A DNA stretch of 64,000 nt, taken from the NCBI RefSeq assembly GCF_014650055.1, contig NZ_BMUF01000010.1:248001-312000 (forward strand), written 5' to 3'. The notes under the pieces were generated by a model. The model was not told the DNA's origin. It ran no database searches and was given only the letters and a program-made list of their open reading frames with translations. Positions 34,052-43,073 of this stretch are shown in pieces. Both the position numbers and the translations under genes were made by a program. This stretch comes from Streptomyces malachitofuscus (lineage in GTDB: Bacteria > Actinomycetota > Actinomycetes > Streptomycetales > Streptomycetaceae). Each line of letters begins with the position of its first letter. Positions within the stretch are counted from its first letter, which is position 1.

Positions 34052-35563
34052 ATGTGCGAGGAGCATCAGGCCGGAATCGGGCGGCGCGCCGTCTTCCTGA
34101 CGGGCGCCGCCGCCGCGCTTACGTTGGGGAGCGTGAGCTTCGCATCCGCGGCGGAGGGCGGCCGCCGGCAGACGAGGACGGTGCGCGGGACCCTCTCCCC
34201 GGGCGCCCCCGACTTCGTGTACGTCCCGGTCGAGGTGCCGGACGGCGTCCGCGAGATCAAGGTCGCCTACAGCTACGACCGGCCCACCGTGCCGGCCGGC
34301 ACCACCGGCAACGCCCTCGACATCGGCATCTTCGACGAACGCGGCACCGAGCTCGGCGGCCGGGGCTTCCGGGGCTGGTCGGGCGGGGCGCGCACGGAGT
34401 TCTTCCTGCGCGCCGACGACGCCACCCCCGGCTACCTCCCCGGCCCGGTGCGCGAGGGCACCTGGCACATCGCGCTGGGCCCGTACACGGTGGCCCCGCA
34501 GGGACTGTCGTACGAGATCACCGTGACGCTGACGTACGGGGAGCCGGGCCGGGCGGTGCGGCCGGTGTACCCGCCGGAGCGGGCGAAGGGGCGGGGGCGG
34601 GCCTGGTACCGGGGCGACTGCCATCTGCACTCCTGGCACTCCGACGGGCGCCGCACCCCCGCCGAGATCGCCGCGCTCGCCCGCGCGGCCGGCCTCGACT
34701 TCATCAACAGCAGCGAGCACAACACCCACTCCGCGCACGCCCATTGGGCCGACGCCGCCGGGGACGACCTGCTGGTTCTGCTCGGCGAGGAGGTCACCAC
34801 CCGCAACGGGCACGTGGTGGCGATCGGCACGGACCCCGGCACCTTCGTCGACTGGCGCTACCGCGCCCGTGACAACCGCTTCGGCCGGTTCGCCCGCCAC
34901 ATCCGCCGCGCGGGCGGCCTGGTCGTCCCGGCCCACCCGCACGCCACCTGCATCGGCTGCAACTGGAAGTTCGGCTTCGGCGAGGCGGACGCGGTGGAGG
35001 TGTGGAACGGCCCGTACACGCCCGACGACGAGGTGGCGCTGGCCGACTGGGACGGCATGCTCGTGGCGTCCGTGCGGGACGGGCGCGGCTGGATCCCGGC
35101 GATGGGCGGCAGCGACGCCCACCGCGACCCGGACGTCCTCGGCCGCCCGCAGACCGTCGTCCTCGCCGACGGCCTGACCCGCGAGGCGGTCCTGGACGGC
35201 ATCCGCGCGGGCCGTTCCTACGTCGCCGAGTCCGCCGCCGTCTCGCTCGCCCTCACCGCGTCCGGCGGGCGCGGCGAGCACGCCGGCATCGGCGAGCGCC
35301 TGCGGGTGGACCAGGACACCCCGGTCACCGTCCGCCTGGAGGTCACCGGCGCCCCGCGCTGCACGGTCCGGCTGGTGACCGACCAGGGCGTACTGCACAC
35401 CACCTCCCCGCTGCCGGTGTCGGGCGCCGGGGTGGTGGAGTGGCGGACCACACCGTCGTACGCCGCCTACGTACGCGCCGAGTTGCGGCACGAGGCGGCC
35501 GCCGGGCCGCTGCCCGGAGCCCTGGCCGCCTTCACCAACCCGGTTTTCCTGGGCCGCCGGTAG
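34052..35563 (+). CDS. Exported CehA/McbA family metallohydrolase (PHP domain)
   Basis: 503 residues. A Tat-type signal is likely: twin Arg in GIGRRAVFLTGAAAALTLG. A beta-rich N-terminal domain (about 45-185) precedes a PHP phosphoesterase-like domain with metal ligands DCHLHSWHSDG, SSEHNTHS, HPHATCIGC and GGSDAHRD, then a C-terminal immunoglobulin-like region. CehA/McbA relatives include carbamate hydrolases, but many members are of unknown activity. ATG at 34052 follows GGGAG. Its TAG stop is part of a TAGGCT box just before the next gene. The exported location fits action on wall or extracellular phosphates or esters. Confidence 0.85.
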   Translation: MCEEHQAGIGRRAVFLTGAAAALTLGSVSFASAAEGGRRQTRTVRGTLSPGAPDFVYVPVEVPDGVREIKVAYSYDRPTVPAGTTGNALDIGIFDERGTELGGRGFRGWSGGARTEFFLRADDATPGYLPGPVREGTWHIALGPYTVAPQGLSYEITVTLTYGEPGRAVRPVYPPERAKGRGRAWYRGDCHLHSWHSDGRRTPAEIAALARAAGLDFINSSEHNTHSAHAHWADAAGDDLLVLLGEEVTTRNGHVVAIGTDPGTFVDWRYRARDNRFGRFARHIRRAGGLVVPAHPHATCIGCNWKFGFGEADAVEVWNGPYTPDDEVALADWDGMLVASVRDGRGWIPAMGGSDAHRDPDVLGRPQTVVLADGLTREAVLDGIRAGRSYVAESAAVSLALTASGGRGEHAGIGERLRVDQDTPVTVRLEVTGAPRCTVRLVTDQGVLHTTSPLPVSGAGVVEWRTTPSYAAYVRAELRHEAAAGPLPGALAAFTNPVFLGRR

Positions 35564-35575
35564 GCTCGGCGCACC

Positions 35576-35971
35576 ATGACTTCTCGCGCCGAACGCAAGT
35601 ACCGCGCCGCCACCGCCTTCCAGCGCCGGGTCGGCAACCCGGTCCTGCGCCGACTGCCGTTCCAGACCCTGCTGGAGACCACGGGGCGGGTCTCCGGGCT
35701 GCCCCGGCCGACTCCGGTGGGCGGGCGGCGGGTCGGCGACTCGTTCTGGCTGGTGTCGGAGTTCGGCGAACGGTCGCAGTACGTCCGCAACATCAAGGCC
35801 GACCCCCGGGTGCGGGTGCGCATCCGGGGCCGCTGGCACACCGGGACCGCCCATCTGCTGCCCGACGACGACCCCGTGGCCCGGCTGCGCACGCTGCCCC
35901 GCTTCAACAGCCTGGGCGTACGGGCCTTCGGGGCGGGGTTGCTGACGGTGCGGGTGGATCTGGACGGTTGA
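35576..35971 (+). CDS. Deazaflavin (F420)-dependent nitroreductase-like protein (Ddn family)
   Basis: 131 residues of the DUF385/Ddn family: NPVLRRLPFQTLLETTGRVSG near the start, then FWLVSEFGERSQYVRNIKADPRVRVRI, and a final LTVRVDLDG. These split beta-barrel proteins bind F420 and reduce quinones or nitro compounds. It begins 12 bp after the CehA-type gene, whose stop codon overlaps TAGGCT (35561-35566) 9 nt upstream of the ATG. Together with fbiC and the LLM gene it makes a compact F420-related neighbourhood, although fbiC and this gene are on opposite strands. Confidence 0.88.
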   Translation: MTSRAERKYRAATAFQRRVGNPVLRRLPFQTLLETTGRVSGLPRPTPVGGRRVGDSFWLVSEFGERSQYVRNIKADPRVRVRIRGRWHTGTAHLLPDDDPVARLRTLPRFNSLGVRAFGAGLLTVRVDLDG

Positions 35972-36098
35972 GGACGAAGATGTGTGGGCTCCGTGGGGGC
36001 CCGCCGCTCCCCGTGTGATCGGCGTCTCGCTGAGCTGACGCATTCGGTCAGGAGAAGGCAAACTGGCGTAGTTGCTCAGGATGCACAGGGGGGACTGC

Positions 36099-39056
36099 AT
36101 GGACGGTGTACCGCGAGGGCCGGAGCAGCCGCGTCCCGGCTCCTCGGCGGAACCGGGGGCGCTGCGTTTCGCCGTGCTCGGCCCGGTGCGCGCCTGGCGC
36201 GACGACGAGCCGGTCGCCACCGGCAGCCCGCAGCAACGCGCCCTGCTCGCCGCCCTGTTGCTCCGCGAGGGCCGTACGGCCACGGCGGCCGAGCTGATCG
36301 ACGCCCTGTGGGGCGAGGAACCGCCCTCGCAGGCGCTGGCGGCGGTGCGCACCTACGCCTCCCGGCTGCGGAAGGTGCTGGACCCCGGGGTCCTGGTCAG
36401 CGAGTCCGGCGGCTACGCCGTGCGCGGGCTCGGCGAGCGGGCGCTGGACCTGGCGGCGGCGCAGGAACTGGCGGCGGAGGCGGAGAAGGCCCGCAACACC
36501 GGGGACCTGTGCCACGCGCGCGACGTGCTCAACCGCGCCCTGGCCCTCTGGGACGGCGAGACACTGGCGGGGGTGCCGGGCCCCTACGCGGAGGCCCAGC
36601 GGGTCCGTCTGGAGGAGTGGCGTCTCCAACTCCTCGAGTCCCGCCTGGACATGGACCTCGAGCAGGGCTGCCACGCCGAGGCGGTCTCGGAGCTCACGGC
36701 CCTCACGGCCGCGCACCCGCTGCGGGAGCGCCTGCGCGAGCTGCTGATGCTCGCCCTCTACCGCAGCGGCCGCCAGGCGGAGGCCCTCGCGGTGTACGCG
36801 GACACCCGCCGCCTGCTCGCCGACGAACTGGGCGTGGACCCGCGCCCGGGACTCCAGGAACTCCAGCAGCGCATCCTGCGGGCCGACCCGGGCCTGGCGG
36901 AGCCGTCCGCCCCGATCGCGGAGCCGTCGGCGGCTCCCGTCCGCCCCGCCCAGCTCCCGGCGACGGTGCCGGACTTCACCGGCCGCGCGTCCTTCGTACG
37001 GGAGCTCAGCGACGTCCTGGCGGCGGCGTCCGGCGACGAGGGCCGGGTGATGGCCGTGTCGGCGCTGGCCGGCATCGGCGGCGTCGGCAAGACGACCCTC
37101 GCGGTCCACGTGGCCCACCAGGCCCGCACGGCCTTCCCCGACGGCCAGCTCTACGTCGACCTCCAGGGTGCCGGTGCGCGGGCGGCGGAACCGGAGACGG
37201 TCCTGGGCTCCTTCCTGCGCGCCCTCGGCACGGCGGACTCGGCGATCCCGGACACCCTGGAGGAGCGGGCGGCCCTGTACCGCTCGGCCCTGGACGGCCG
37301 CAGGGTCCTGGTCCTGCTGGACAACGCGCGCGACGCGGCGCAGGTGCGCCCCCTGCTGCCCGGCACGGAGGGCTGCGCGGCGCTGGTGACCTCCCGGGTG
37401 CGGATGGTGGACCTGGCCGGGGCCCACCTGGTCGACCTGGACGTGATGTCGCCGGAGGAGGCACTGGCGCTCTTCACGAAGATCGTCGGCGAGGAGCGTG
37501 TCGCCGCGGAGCGCGAGGCGGCCCTGGACGTCGTGGCGGCGTGCGGTTTCCTGCCGCTGGCGATCCGCATCGCCGCGTCCCGCCTGGCGGCGAGGAGGAC
37601 GTGGACGGTCTCGGTCCTGGCGGCGAAGCTCGCCGACGAACGCCGCCGCCTGGACGAACTCCAGGCGGGCGACCTGGCGGTCAAGGCCACGTTCGAGCTG
37701 GGCTACGGGCAGCTGGAACCCGGCCAGGCCCGCGCCTTCCGCCTCCTGGGGCTCGCGGACGGCCCGGACATCTCCCTCGCCGCCGCGGCGGCGGTGCTGG
37801 ACCTCCCTCCGGAGGACACGGAGGACCTGCTGGAGTCCCTGGTCGACACGTCCCTGCTGGAGTCGGCGGCGCCGGGCCGGTACCGCTTCCATGATCTGGT
37901 ACGGCTCTACGCGCGTGCGTGCGCCGAACGGGACGAACAGCCGCCGAGCGAAAAGGAGTCGGCACTGTCCCGGGTACTGGACTTCTATCTGGCGACAACG
38001 GCGGGGGTGTACGCGGTCGAGCGTCCGGGCGACCGGCTCATCGACGGCCTCGAACCGACCCGGTACGACGGACTGCGGTTCGACGAACGGCAGGACGCCC
38101 TCGACTGGCTGTACTCGGAGGCCAACCCCCTTCTCTCCAGCGCCCGTCAGGCCTGCTCGGGCAACCGGCTGCGCCGTGGCATCGACCTGTTGTGGGCCGC
38201 CAAGGACCTGGGCGAATCGGGAGCCAACTCCAAGCAGTACGAATCCGCCGTGGTCGCCGCCACGGAGGCGGCACAGGCGGCAGGGGACCGCCGGGCCGAA
38301 GGAAGGGCGCGTACCGCACTGATCAATGTGCACCTGGTCGCCGGCCGGTACGACGAGGCAGAGGAGGAGGCGAGCCGGGCCGTCGAACTCGCGCAGACGG
38401 CCGGGGACTTCATTGCGCTCTACTGGGCCAGCAACGACCGCGGCATCATCGCGTTGATCCAGGGGCGCAACAGCGACGCGGAGGAACACCTCCTGGCGGC
38501 CATCGACGGCTCGCGGAACGACGGCAACGCCCCCCTCGAGGCGAGCGCCCTGTGCAACCTCTCCCGCGTCCGCCTGGCCATGGGCAACACCGCGCATGCC
38601 ATACAGCTCGCACAGGAGGGCATCCGCATCTACGACCGGCTGGGACTGACGCTCCGCCTCGCCAACGCCCGTTATGCCCTGGGGCTGGCCCACACCGCGG
38701 CCGGGCGGGCCACCGAGGCACTCACGGAACTCACCGAGGCGCTGCGGATCTTCCGGACGAACCGGCAGCGGCTCTGGGAGGGAACGACCCACTTCCGCAT
38801 CGCCCAGGCCTACTTGGCCGCGCGGTCGCCCGCCAGTGCGGCACAGCACGCCGAGCAGGCGCTCGCCGTCGGCTGCATCGGCGGCGACCGGATGCGGGCC
38901 AACGTCCTGACGACGCTGGGTGAGTCGCTCGACGCGCTGGCCCAGGTGGACCGTGCGCGGGCCTGCTGGCGTGAGGCCCTGGCCCTGTACGAGCAGACCG
39001 GCGCTGCGGAGGCCGACGGGGTACGGGCCCGGATCAGTCCGGCGTCCGCTGCCTGA
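36099..39056 (+). CDS. afsR: AfsR, SARP-type global activator of secondary metabolism
   Basis: 985 residues. Order: OmpR-like winged helix (about 20-100, with GSPQQRALLAALLLREGRTA), bacterial transcriptional activation domain (about 105-250), NB-ARC ATPase (about 290-560) with Walker A GIGGVGKTTLA at 325-335, then tetratricopeptide-like repeats to the end. AfsR is phosphorylated by AfsK and other kinases and activates afsS. The neighbouring afsS and afsK genes confirm the identity. ATG at 36099 is favoured by GGGGGGA (36088-36094); earlier starts at 36081 and 36072 are possible. I recall the same gene order in S. coelicolor. Confidence 0.95.
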   Translation: MDGVPRGPEQPRPGSSAEPGALRFAVLGPVRAWRDDEPVATGSPQQRALLAALLLREGRTATAAELIDALWGEEPPSQALAAVRTYASRLRKVLDPGVLVSESGGYAVRGLGERALDLAAAQELAAEAEKARNTGDLCHARDVLNRALALWDGETLAGVPGPYAEAQRVRLEEWRLQLLESRLDMDLEQGCHAEAVSELTALTAAHPLRERLRELLMLALYRSGRQAEALAVYADTRRLLADELGVDPRPGLQELQQRILRADPGLAEPSAPIAEPSAAPVRPAQLPATVPDFTGRASFVRELSDVLAAASGDEGRVMAVSALAGIGGVGKTTLAVHVAHQARTAFPDGQLYVDLQGAGARAAEPETVLGSFLRALGTADSAIPDTLEERAALYRSALDGRRVLVLLDNARDAAQVRPLLPGTEGCAALVTSRVRMVDLAGAHLVDLDVMSPEEALALFTKIVGEERVAAEREAALDVVAACGFLPLAIRIAASRLAARRTWTVSVLAAKLADERRRLDELQAGDLAVKATFELGYGQLEPGQARAFRLLGLADGPDISLAAAAAVLDLPPEDTEDLLESLVDTSLLESAAPGRYRFHDLVRLYARACAERDEQPPSEKESALSRVLDFYLATTAGVYAVERPGDRLIDGLEPTRYDGLRFDERQDALDWLYSEANPLLSSARQACSGNRLRRGIDLLWAAKDLGESGANSKQYESAVVAATEAAQAAGDRRAEGRARTALINVHLVAGRYDEAEEEASRAVELAQTAGDFIALYWASNDRGIIALIQGRNSDAEEHLLAAIDGSRNDGNAPLEASALCNLSRVRLAMGNTAHAIQLAQEGIRIYDRLGLTLRLANARYALGLAHTAAGRATEALTELTEALRIFRTNRQRLWEGTTHFRIAQAYLAARSPASAAQHAEQALAVGCIGGDRMRANVLTTLGESLDALAQVDRARACWREALALYEQTGAAEADGVRARISPASAA

Positions 39057-39073
39057 GCAGCCCCTTTCCAGGA

Positions 39074-39091
39074 CGTTCAGCGAACGTTTAT
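39074..39091 (+). promoter_or_regulatory. AfsR-type direct repeat in the afsS promoter
   Basis: CGTTCAG (39074-39080) and CGTTTAT (39085-39091) form a direct repeat spaced 11 bp start to start, the form bound by SARP activators across one DNA face. It lies 169 bp before the afsS ATG and would overlap the -35 region, as known for AfsR at afsS. No exact -10 could be fixed. Confidence 0.7.
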
Positions 39092-39259
39092 GGCTCCTTG
39101 CAAGAGTGAGCTCACCGATCCGTCGCGTCGGGGGGCAGACGGGTCGGCGGGACTCACCTCCTAAGGTGAGTCCCGCACCGTCCTCGTCCGGCGGCCCGCG
39201 GGGGAGTTGCCGGACGAGGACGACCCGAGACATCACTCGCACACGGGGAGAGGCCCACT

Positions 39260-39451
39260 ATGAGCGACGCCGAGAAGAAGCAGGACGAAGAGATCACCAC
39301 GATGGACAACCACGCGCCCGCCCCGCCGGTGGACGGTGGTATCCGCACGATGGACAACCACGCACCGACCCCGCCGGCGGACGGCGACATCCGCACGATG
39401 GACAACCACGCACCGGCTCCGCCGGCCCTGGACCTCGACGGCGGCAAGTAG
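39260..39451 (+). CDS. afsS: AfsS small regulatory protein with 16-residue repeats
   Basis: 63 residues, the same length as the known AfsS. Three TMDNHAP repeats begin at residues 14, 30 and 46, exactly 16 residues (48 bp) apart, joined by PP.(D/V)G(G/D)IR links; the tail ends LDLDGGK. AfsS acts downstream of AfsR and stimulates antibiotic synthesis; its target is not established. The ATG at 39260 follows GGGGAGAGG. It lies 203 bp after afsR with its own regulated promoter. Its transcript probably ends at the hairpin 39474-39508. The protein is acidic, Pro/His-rich and likely disordered. Confidence 0.95.
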   Translation: MSDAEKKQDEEITTMDNHAPAPPVDGGIRTMDNHAPTPPADGDIRTMDNHAPAPPALDLDGGK

Positions 39452-39473
39452 CCGTCCTTCCCGCACGGGGATC

Positions 39474-39508
39474 GGCCGCGACGGCTCGGAGGGGAAGCCG
39501 TCGCGGCC
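39474..39508. terminator. Hairpin between afsS and afsK
   Basis: A 13-bp perfect stem (39474-39486 with 39496-39508) and 9-nt loop, 22 bp after the afsS stop, in the convergent spacer with afsK. The remaining spacer to 39690 shows no gene that I can support. Confidence 0.75.
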
Positions 39509-39690
39509 GCCGTGTGTCCGGAGGGCCGAAGGGGCCAGCGATATGTCATGCGCATGACACCGCCTGGCGACCGTCGCGTACCCGGCGTAGCGTCTGCCGT
39601 GAGAGCGGCGCCCGGGCCGCTCCCCGCAGCGGCGGCCGCCGTCCGACGCCCCTTCCGTGCGACCGGCACGACGGCCGTCCCGCAACCCGC

Positions 39691-42048
39691 CTACGCGGTG
39701 CGGGCCGTGCCGGTGCCCTTCTCCGCGTCCAGCGCGTACACACAGCGGTCCTTGCTGCACGCGTACACCACGCCGTCCCGGACCACCGGGGAGCCGGTGA
39801 TCTCGCCGCCGGTCGCCAGCTTCCATCTCAGGCGGCCGTCGTCGGCCTTCAGGGTGTACAGCAGGTGGTCGCTGGAGCCGAAGTGGATGCGGCCCTCGGC
39901 CACCGCGGGGGCGCCGACGATCTCGCCGCCGGACTGGAAGCGCCACTTGGGCGTGCCCGTCACCGCGTCCAGGGTGTACAGCCCCTTGCCGCTGCCCACG
40001 TGGACGTGGCCGGCGGCGACCAGGACCGGTTCGATCGAGGCGCGGGACTCGGTGGCGATGCGCCACCGGTCGCGGCCGTCGGTGGCGTCGAGGGCGTAGA
40101 CCGTGCCGAGGTAGTCGGCGAGGTACACCCCGCCGCCGGTCACCGCGGGGCCCGGCACGAAGGCGGGCGGGCACAGGAAGACCGCCGGGGCCTCGAAGTG
40201 CCAGCGGACGTGCCCGGAGGCGGCCTCCAGGGCGAGGACGCGGGTGCCGGCGGAGACGTAGACGTAGCCGTCGGGGCCGTGGGTGAGGCGGACCGGCACG
40301 CCGCCGCAGGAGGCCGCGTCGCCGATGGGGTACGACCAGCGCTCGTCGCCGGTGCGGGCGTCCAGGGCGCGCAGCCGGGCGTCCTGCCAGACGTGGACGG
40401 TGCCGTCGTGGACGGACGGCCCGGCCTCCGGGGACTCGAAGTCGGTCTGGCAGCCGGTGACCTCCCACAGCTTCTGCCCGGTGGACGCCTCCCACGCCTG
40501 GACGCCGCCGCCGCGCGTGCCGGTGACGACGGTGCCGCGGTCGGCCTTGAGGGAGTACACCCAGGCGTCCGTGGACAGCCGCCACAGGTCGCCGCCCTCG
40601 CGGGCGTCGAGGGCGAAGAGGGTGGGGCCGTCGGAGGCGTGGATACGGCCGTCGGCGACCGCCATCGACCAGGCGACGTCCCGGGTCTTGAAGCGGCGCC
40701 GCCCGGTGGCGACGTCCAGGGCGTGCACCTCGAAGGAGGTCACGTAGACGAGGTCGCCGTCGACGGCCGGGGTCCCCCAGACGTCGTTGGACATGCGGAA
40801 GCGCCACGGACGCCAGCCGCTGGGGTGCTCCGGCGCCGCGGCGGGCGCCGGTACGGCCGGGTCGGCGCCGTTGACGCCGGGGCGGGGCCTGAACCAGCTG
40901 GCGGCCAGGGCGGCCGCGGGCGGCGGTGCCTTGGCGGCGGCCGCGCGCGCGTCGGCGACGCGCGGGCCGGGGCCGATGGGGACCATGGCGCCGGCCAGCC
41001 GTACCGGGCCGGTGTCGGGGGCGCCCACCGGGACCGGCGCGGGCCGGGACGGGGGCGGCGGGACGACGGGGTCGTGCGGGGGCGGGGGCGGCACATGGGG
41101 ACGGGCGCCGCCGGCGCTGCGGCCGGACCCGTGCGCGGGCTTGGGCGCCGGGCGCCCGCCGCGGCGGGCCTCGATCAGGCTCACCGCCCGCTCGGGCAGC
41201 CAGGCCGACGCCGTACCGCTGTCGTCGGACCCGGAGCCGAAGAGGTGCGGGGCGAGCTGGGCCTGGAGGTCGGCGGGGTTGGGCCGGGCCGTGGCCTCCA
41301 TCTGCATACAGGCCTCGATGAGCGGACGCAGCTCGTCCGGGAGGCCGTCGAGGTCCGGGCCCTCGCGCAGCAGCATGAAGACGGTCTCGACCGGGTTGGC
41401 GCCGTGGAAGGGCGGGTGGCCGGTGGCGGCGAAGACCAGCATCGAGCCGAGCGAGAAGACGTCGCTGGCACCGGTGACGCTGCGGGAGTCCTTGGCCTGC
41501 TCCGGGGACATGTAGGCGGGGGTGCCGACGGCGACGTTCGTCATGGTCAGACGGGTGTTCGAGACGCCGGACGCGATACCGAAGTCGATCACCCGGGGGC
41601 CGTCCTCGACGACGAGGACGTTGGAGGGCTTGAGGTCGCGGTGGACCAGTCCGGCGCCGTGGATCGACTGGAGCGCCTCCGCGACGCCCGCCGCGAGCCA
41701 GCGCACCGCCTGGGCCGGCAGCGGCCCGCACTCGTTCACTATCTCCTCGAGCGAGGGCGCGGGGACATACGCGGTGGCCAGCCACGGCACGGCGGCGCGC
41801 GGGTCGGCGTCCACGACGGCCGCCGTGTAGAAACCGGAGACCGCGCGGGCCGCCTCCACCTCGCGCGTGAAGCGGACACGGAAGAGCTGGTCCTCGGCCA
41901 GTTCGGTCCGCACCGTCTTGATCGCCACCCGCCGGCCGGACGCCGAGCGCGCGAGATAGACCAGCCCCATGCCGCCGGCTCCCAGCCGTCCCAGCACCTC
42001 GAACGGCCCGATACGCCGCGGATCGTGCTGCGTCAGCTGATCCACCAC
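39691..42048 (-). CDS. afsK: AfsK serine/threonine protein kinase with PQQ-repeat sensor domain
   Basis: 785 residues. Eukaryote-type kinase domain (about 14-280): P-loop GRLGAGGMG (20-28), Lys44, HRDLKPSN (136-143), DFG (155-157) and activation-loop Thr168, matching known AfsK numbering, which also fixes the GTG start at 42048 (GGGGAGG about 10 nt upstream). A Pro/Ala-rich linker (about 290-400) leads to a C-terminal beta-propeller of PQQ-like repeats, each with a YALDA.TG...W pattern (e.g. LYTLDAVTGTPKWRF, VYALDATDGRDRWRI). AfsK is loosely membrane-attached and phosphorylates AfsR. No hydrophobic helix is seen. It is convergent with afsS. Confidence 0.96.
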   Translation of the reverse strand: MVDQLTQHDPRRIGPFEVLGRLGAGGMGLVYLARSASGRRVAIKTVRTELAEDQLFRVRFTREVEAARAVSGFYTAAVVDADPRAAVPWLATAYVPAPSLEEIVNECGPLPAQAVRWLAAGVAEALQSIHGAGLVHRDLKPSNVLVVEDGPRVIDFGIASGVSNTRLTMTNVAVGTPAYMSPEQAKDSRSVTGASDVFSLGSMLVFAATGHPPFHGANPVETVFMLLREGPDLDGLPDELRPLIEACMQMEATARPNPADLQAQLAPHLFGSGSDDSGTASAWLPERAVSLIEARRGGRPAPKPAHGSGRSAGGARPHVPPPPPHDPVVPPPPSRPAPVPVGAPDTGPVRLAGAMVPIGPGPRVADARAAAAKAPPPAAALAASWFRPRPGVNGADPAVPAPAAAPEHPSGWRPWRFRMSNDVWGTPAVDGDLVYVTSFEVHALDVATGRRRFKTRDVAWSMAVADGRIHASDGPTLFALDAREGGDLWRLSTDAWVYSLKADRGTVVTGTRGGGVQAWEASTGQKLWEVTGCQTDFESPEAGPSVHDGTVHVWQDARLRALDARTGDERWSYPIGDAASCGGVPVRLTHGPDGYVYVSAGTRVLALEAASGHVRWHFEAPAVFLCPPAFVPGPAVTGGGVYLADYLGTVYALDATDGRDRWRIATESRASIEPVLVAAGHVHVGSGKGLYTLDAVTGTPKWRFQSGGEIVGAPAVAEGRIHFGSSDHLLYTLKADDGRLRWKLATGGEITGSPVVRDGVVYACSKDRCVYALDAEKGTGTARTA

Positions 42049-42228
42049 TTGCCTGCCACCTCCCCGTACGAGTCGCGCCACCACCTGTGCGCGACCGTAG
42101 TGCAGCGTCTCACCACCGCACCGCCGTGGCGGCACGCACCCCGATTCTTCCTGTCCGGCGCCCCGGTTGCGAACCGGCCGACAAATCGGGTGTCCAGGTT
42201 TACATACGAAACGAGGGGCGGAAACGGC

Positions 42229-42951
42229 TCAACGGCGCAGCAGCGCGAAGGACGCCCCCTGATCGTCGGTGACCACCGCCGCCGTGCCGTAGGACGTCTC
42301 GAAGGGCGGAACCTGCATCCTGCCGCCGAGCCGGGCCACCTCCGCCAGACCGGCCTCCAGGTCCTCGACGGCGAAGTGGACGAGGAAGTGGGGCGGCATC
42401 TCGGCGGCGAAAACGTCGGAGACCGGCGCCCGGCCGAAGTCGGGGTCGGCGTCCGGGCCGAACAGGGCGTCGTGGAAGAGGTCGCCGTAGAAGGTGTTCG
42501 CGGTCTCCGTGTCCCGCGTGTAGAGCTGCACCCAGGTGAAGGTGCCCGGCTCGTGCCGACGGCCGAAGCCGGGGGTCCGCGCCCCTTGCCAGAGGGCGAA
42601 CACGGCGCCCTCGGGGTCGGTGACCAGCGCCGTGAGGCCCAGGTCGCCGAAGGGCAGCGGCGGGGAGACGACCTGCCCGCCGCCCGCGCGGATCCGCCCG
42701 CACAGCGCCTCGGCGTCCGGGGTGGCGAAGGACACCGTCCACACCGTGGGCAGCCGGCCGTCCGTCTTGTGCGCCAGGGAGGCGACGGGATCCCCGTCCT
42801 TCAGCGCCCGCACGCCGCCCTGCGGCTGGTCCTCGAAGGTCCACCCGAAGAGCTCACCGTAGAACCGCTTGCCCGCGGCCACGTCGGGAAGCTGCGCGTC
42901 CACCCAGCACGGGGTGCCCTCCGAGTACTCCAATGCCCTGTTTTCGGCCAT
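42229..42951 (-). CDS. VOC family protein, two tandem glyoxalase-fold domains
   Basis: 240 residues made of two VOC (vicinal oxygen chelate) repeats: first with PCWVDAQLPDVAAGKRFYGE and LFGWTF, second with FTWVQLYTRDTETANTFYGD. The family (CFP30B-like) may bind metals and small substrates; the reaction is unknown. The ATG at 42951 has TAGTTT (42958-42963, reverse) ending 6 nt upstream, giving a leaderless layout. It is downstream of and on the same strand as afsK's upstream side, with 180 bp between, and diverges from a TetR regulator across a 122-bp spacer. Confidence 0.88.
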   Translation of the reverse strand: MAENRALEYSEGTPCWVDAQLPDVAAGKRFYGELFGWTFEDQPQGGVRALKDGDPVASLAHKTDGRLPTVWTVSFATPDAEALCGRIRAGGGQVVSPPLPFGDLGLTALVTDPEGAVFALWQGARTPGFGRRHEPGTFTWVQLYTRDTETANTFYGDLFHDALFGPDADPDFGRAPVSDVFAAEMPPHFLVHFAVEDLEAGLAEVARLGGRMQVPPFETSYGTAAVVTDDQGASFALLRR

Positions 42952-43073
42952 GCCGCCAAACTAACGGCGCCGCCCGCACCCCGCAGACCAGGCACACCAG
43001 CGTTCCCGCACCCGCGCACCCCATTTGCAGTCGGCCGAATCGCGCTCGGATCACCCGTCGGTAAGCTGACGGC

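Noticed and set aside
39452..39690. A possible gene between afsS and afsK
   Set aside because: Frames are short, contain the terminator hairpin, and show no resemblance to known proteins.
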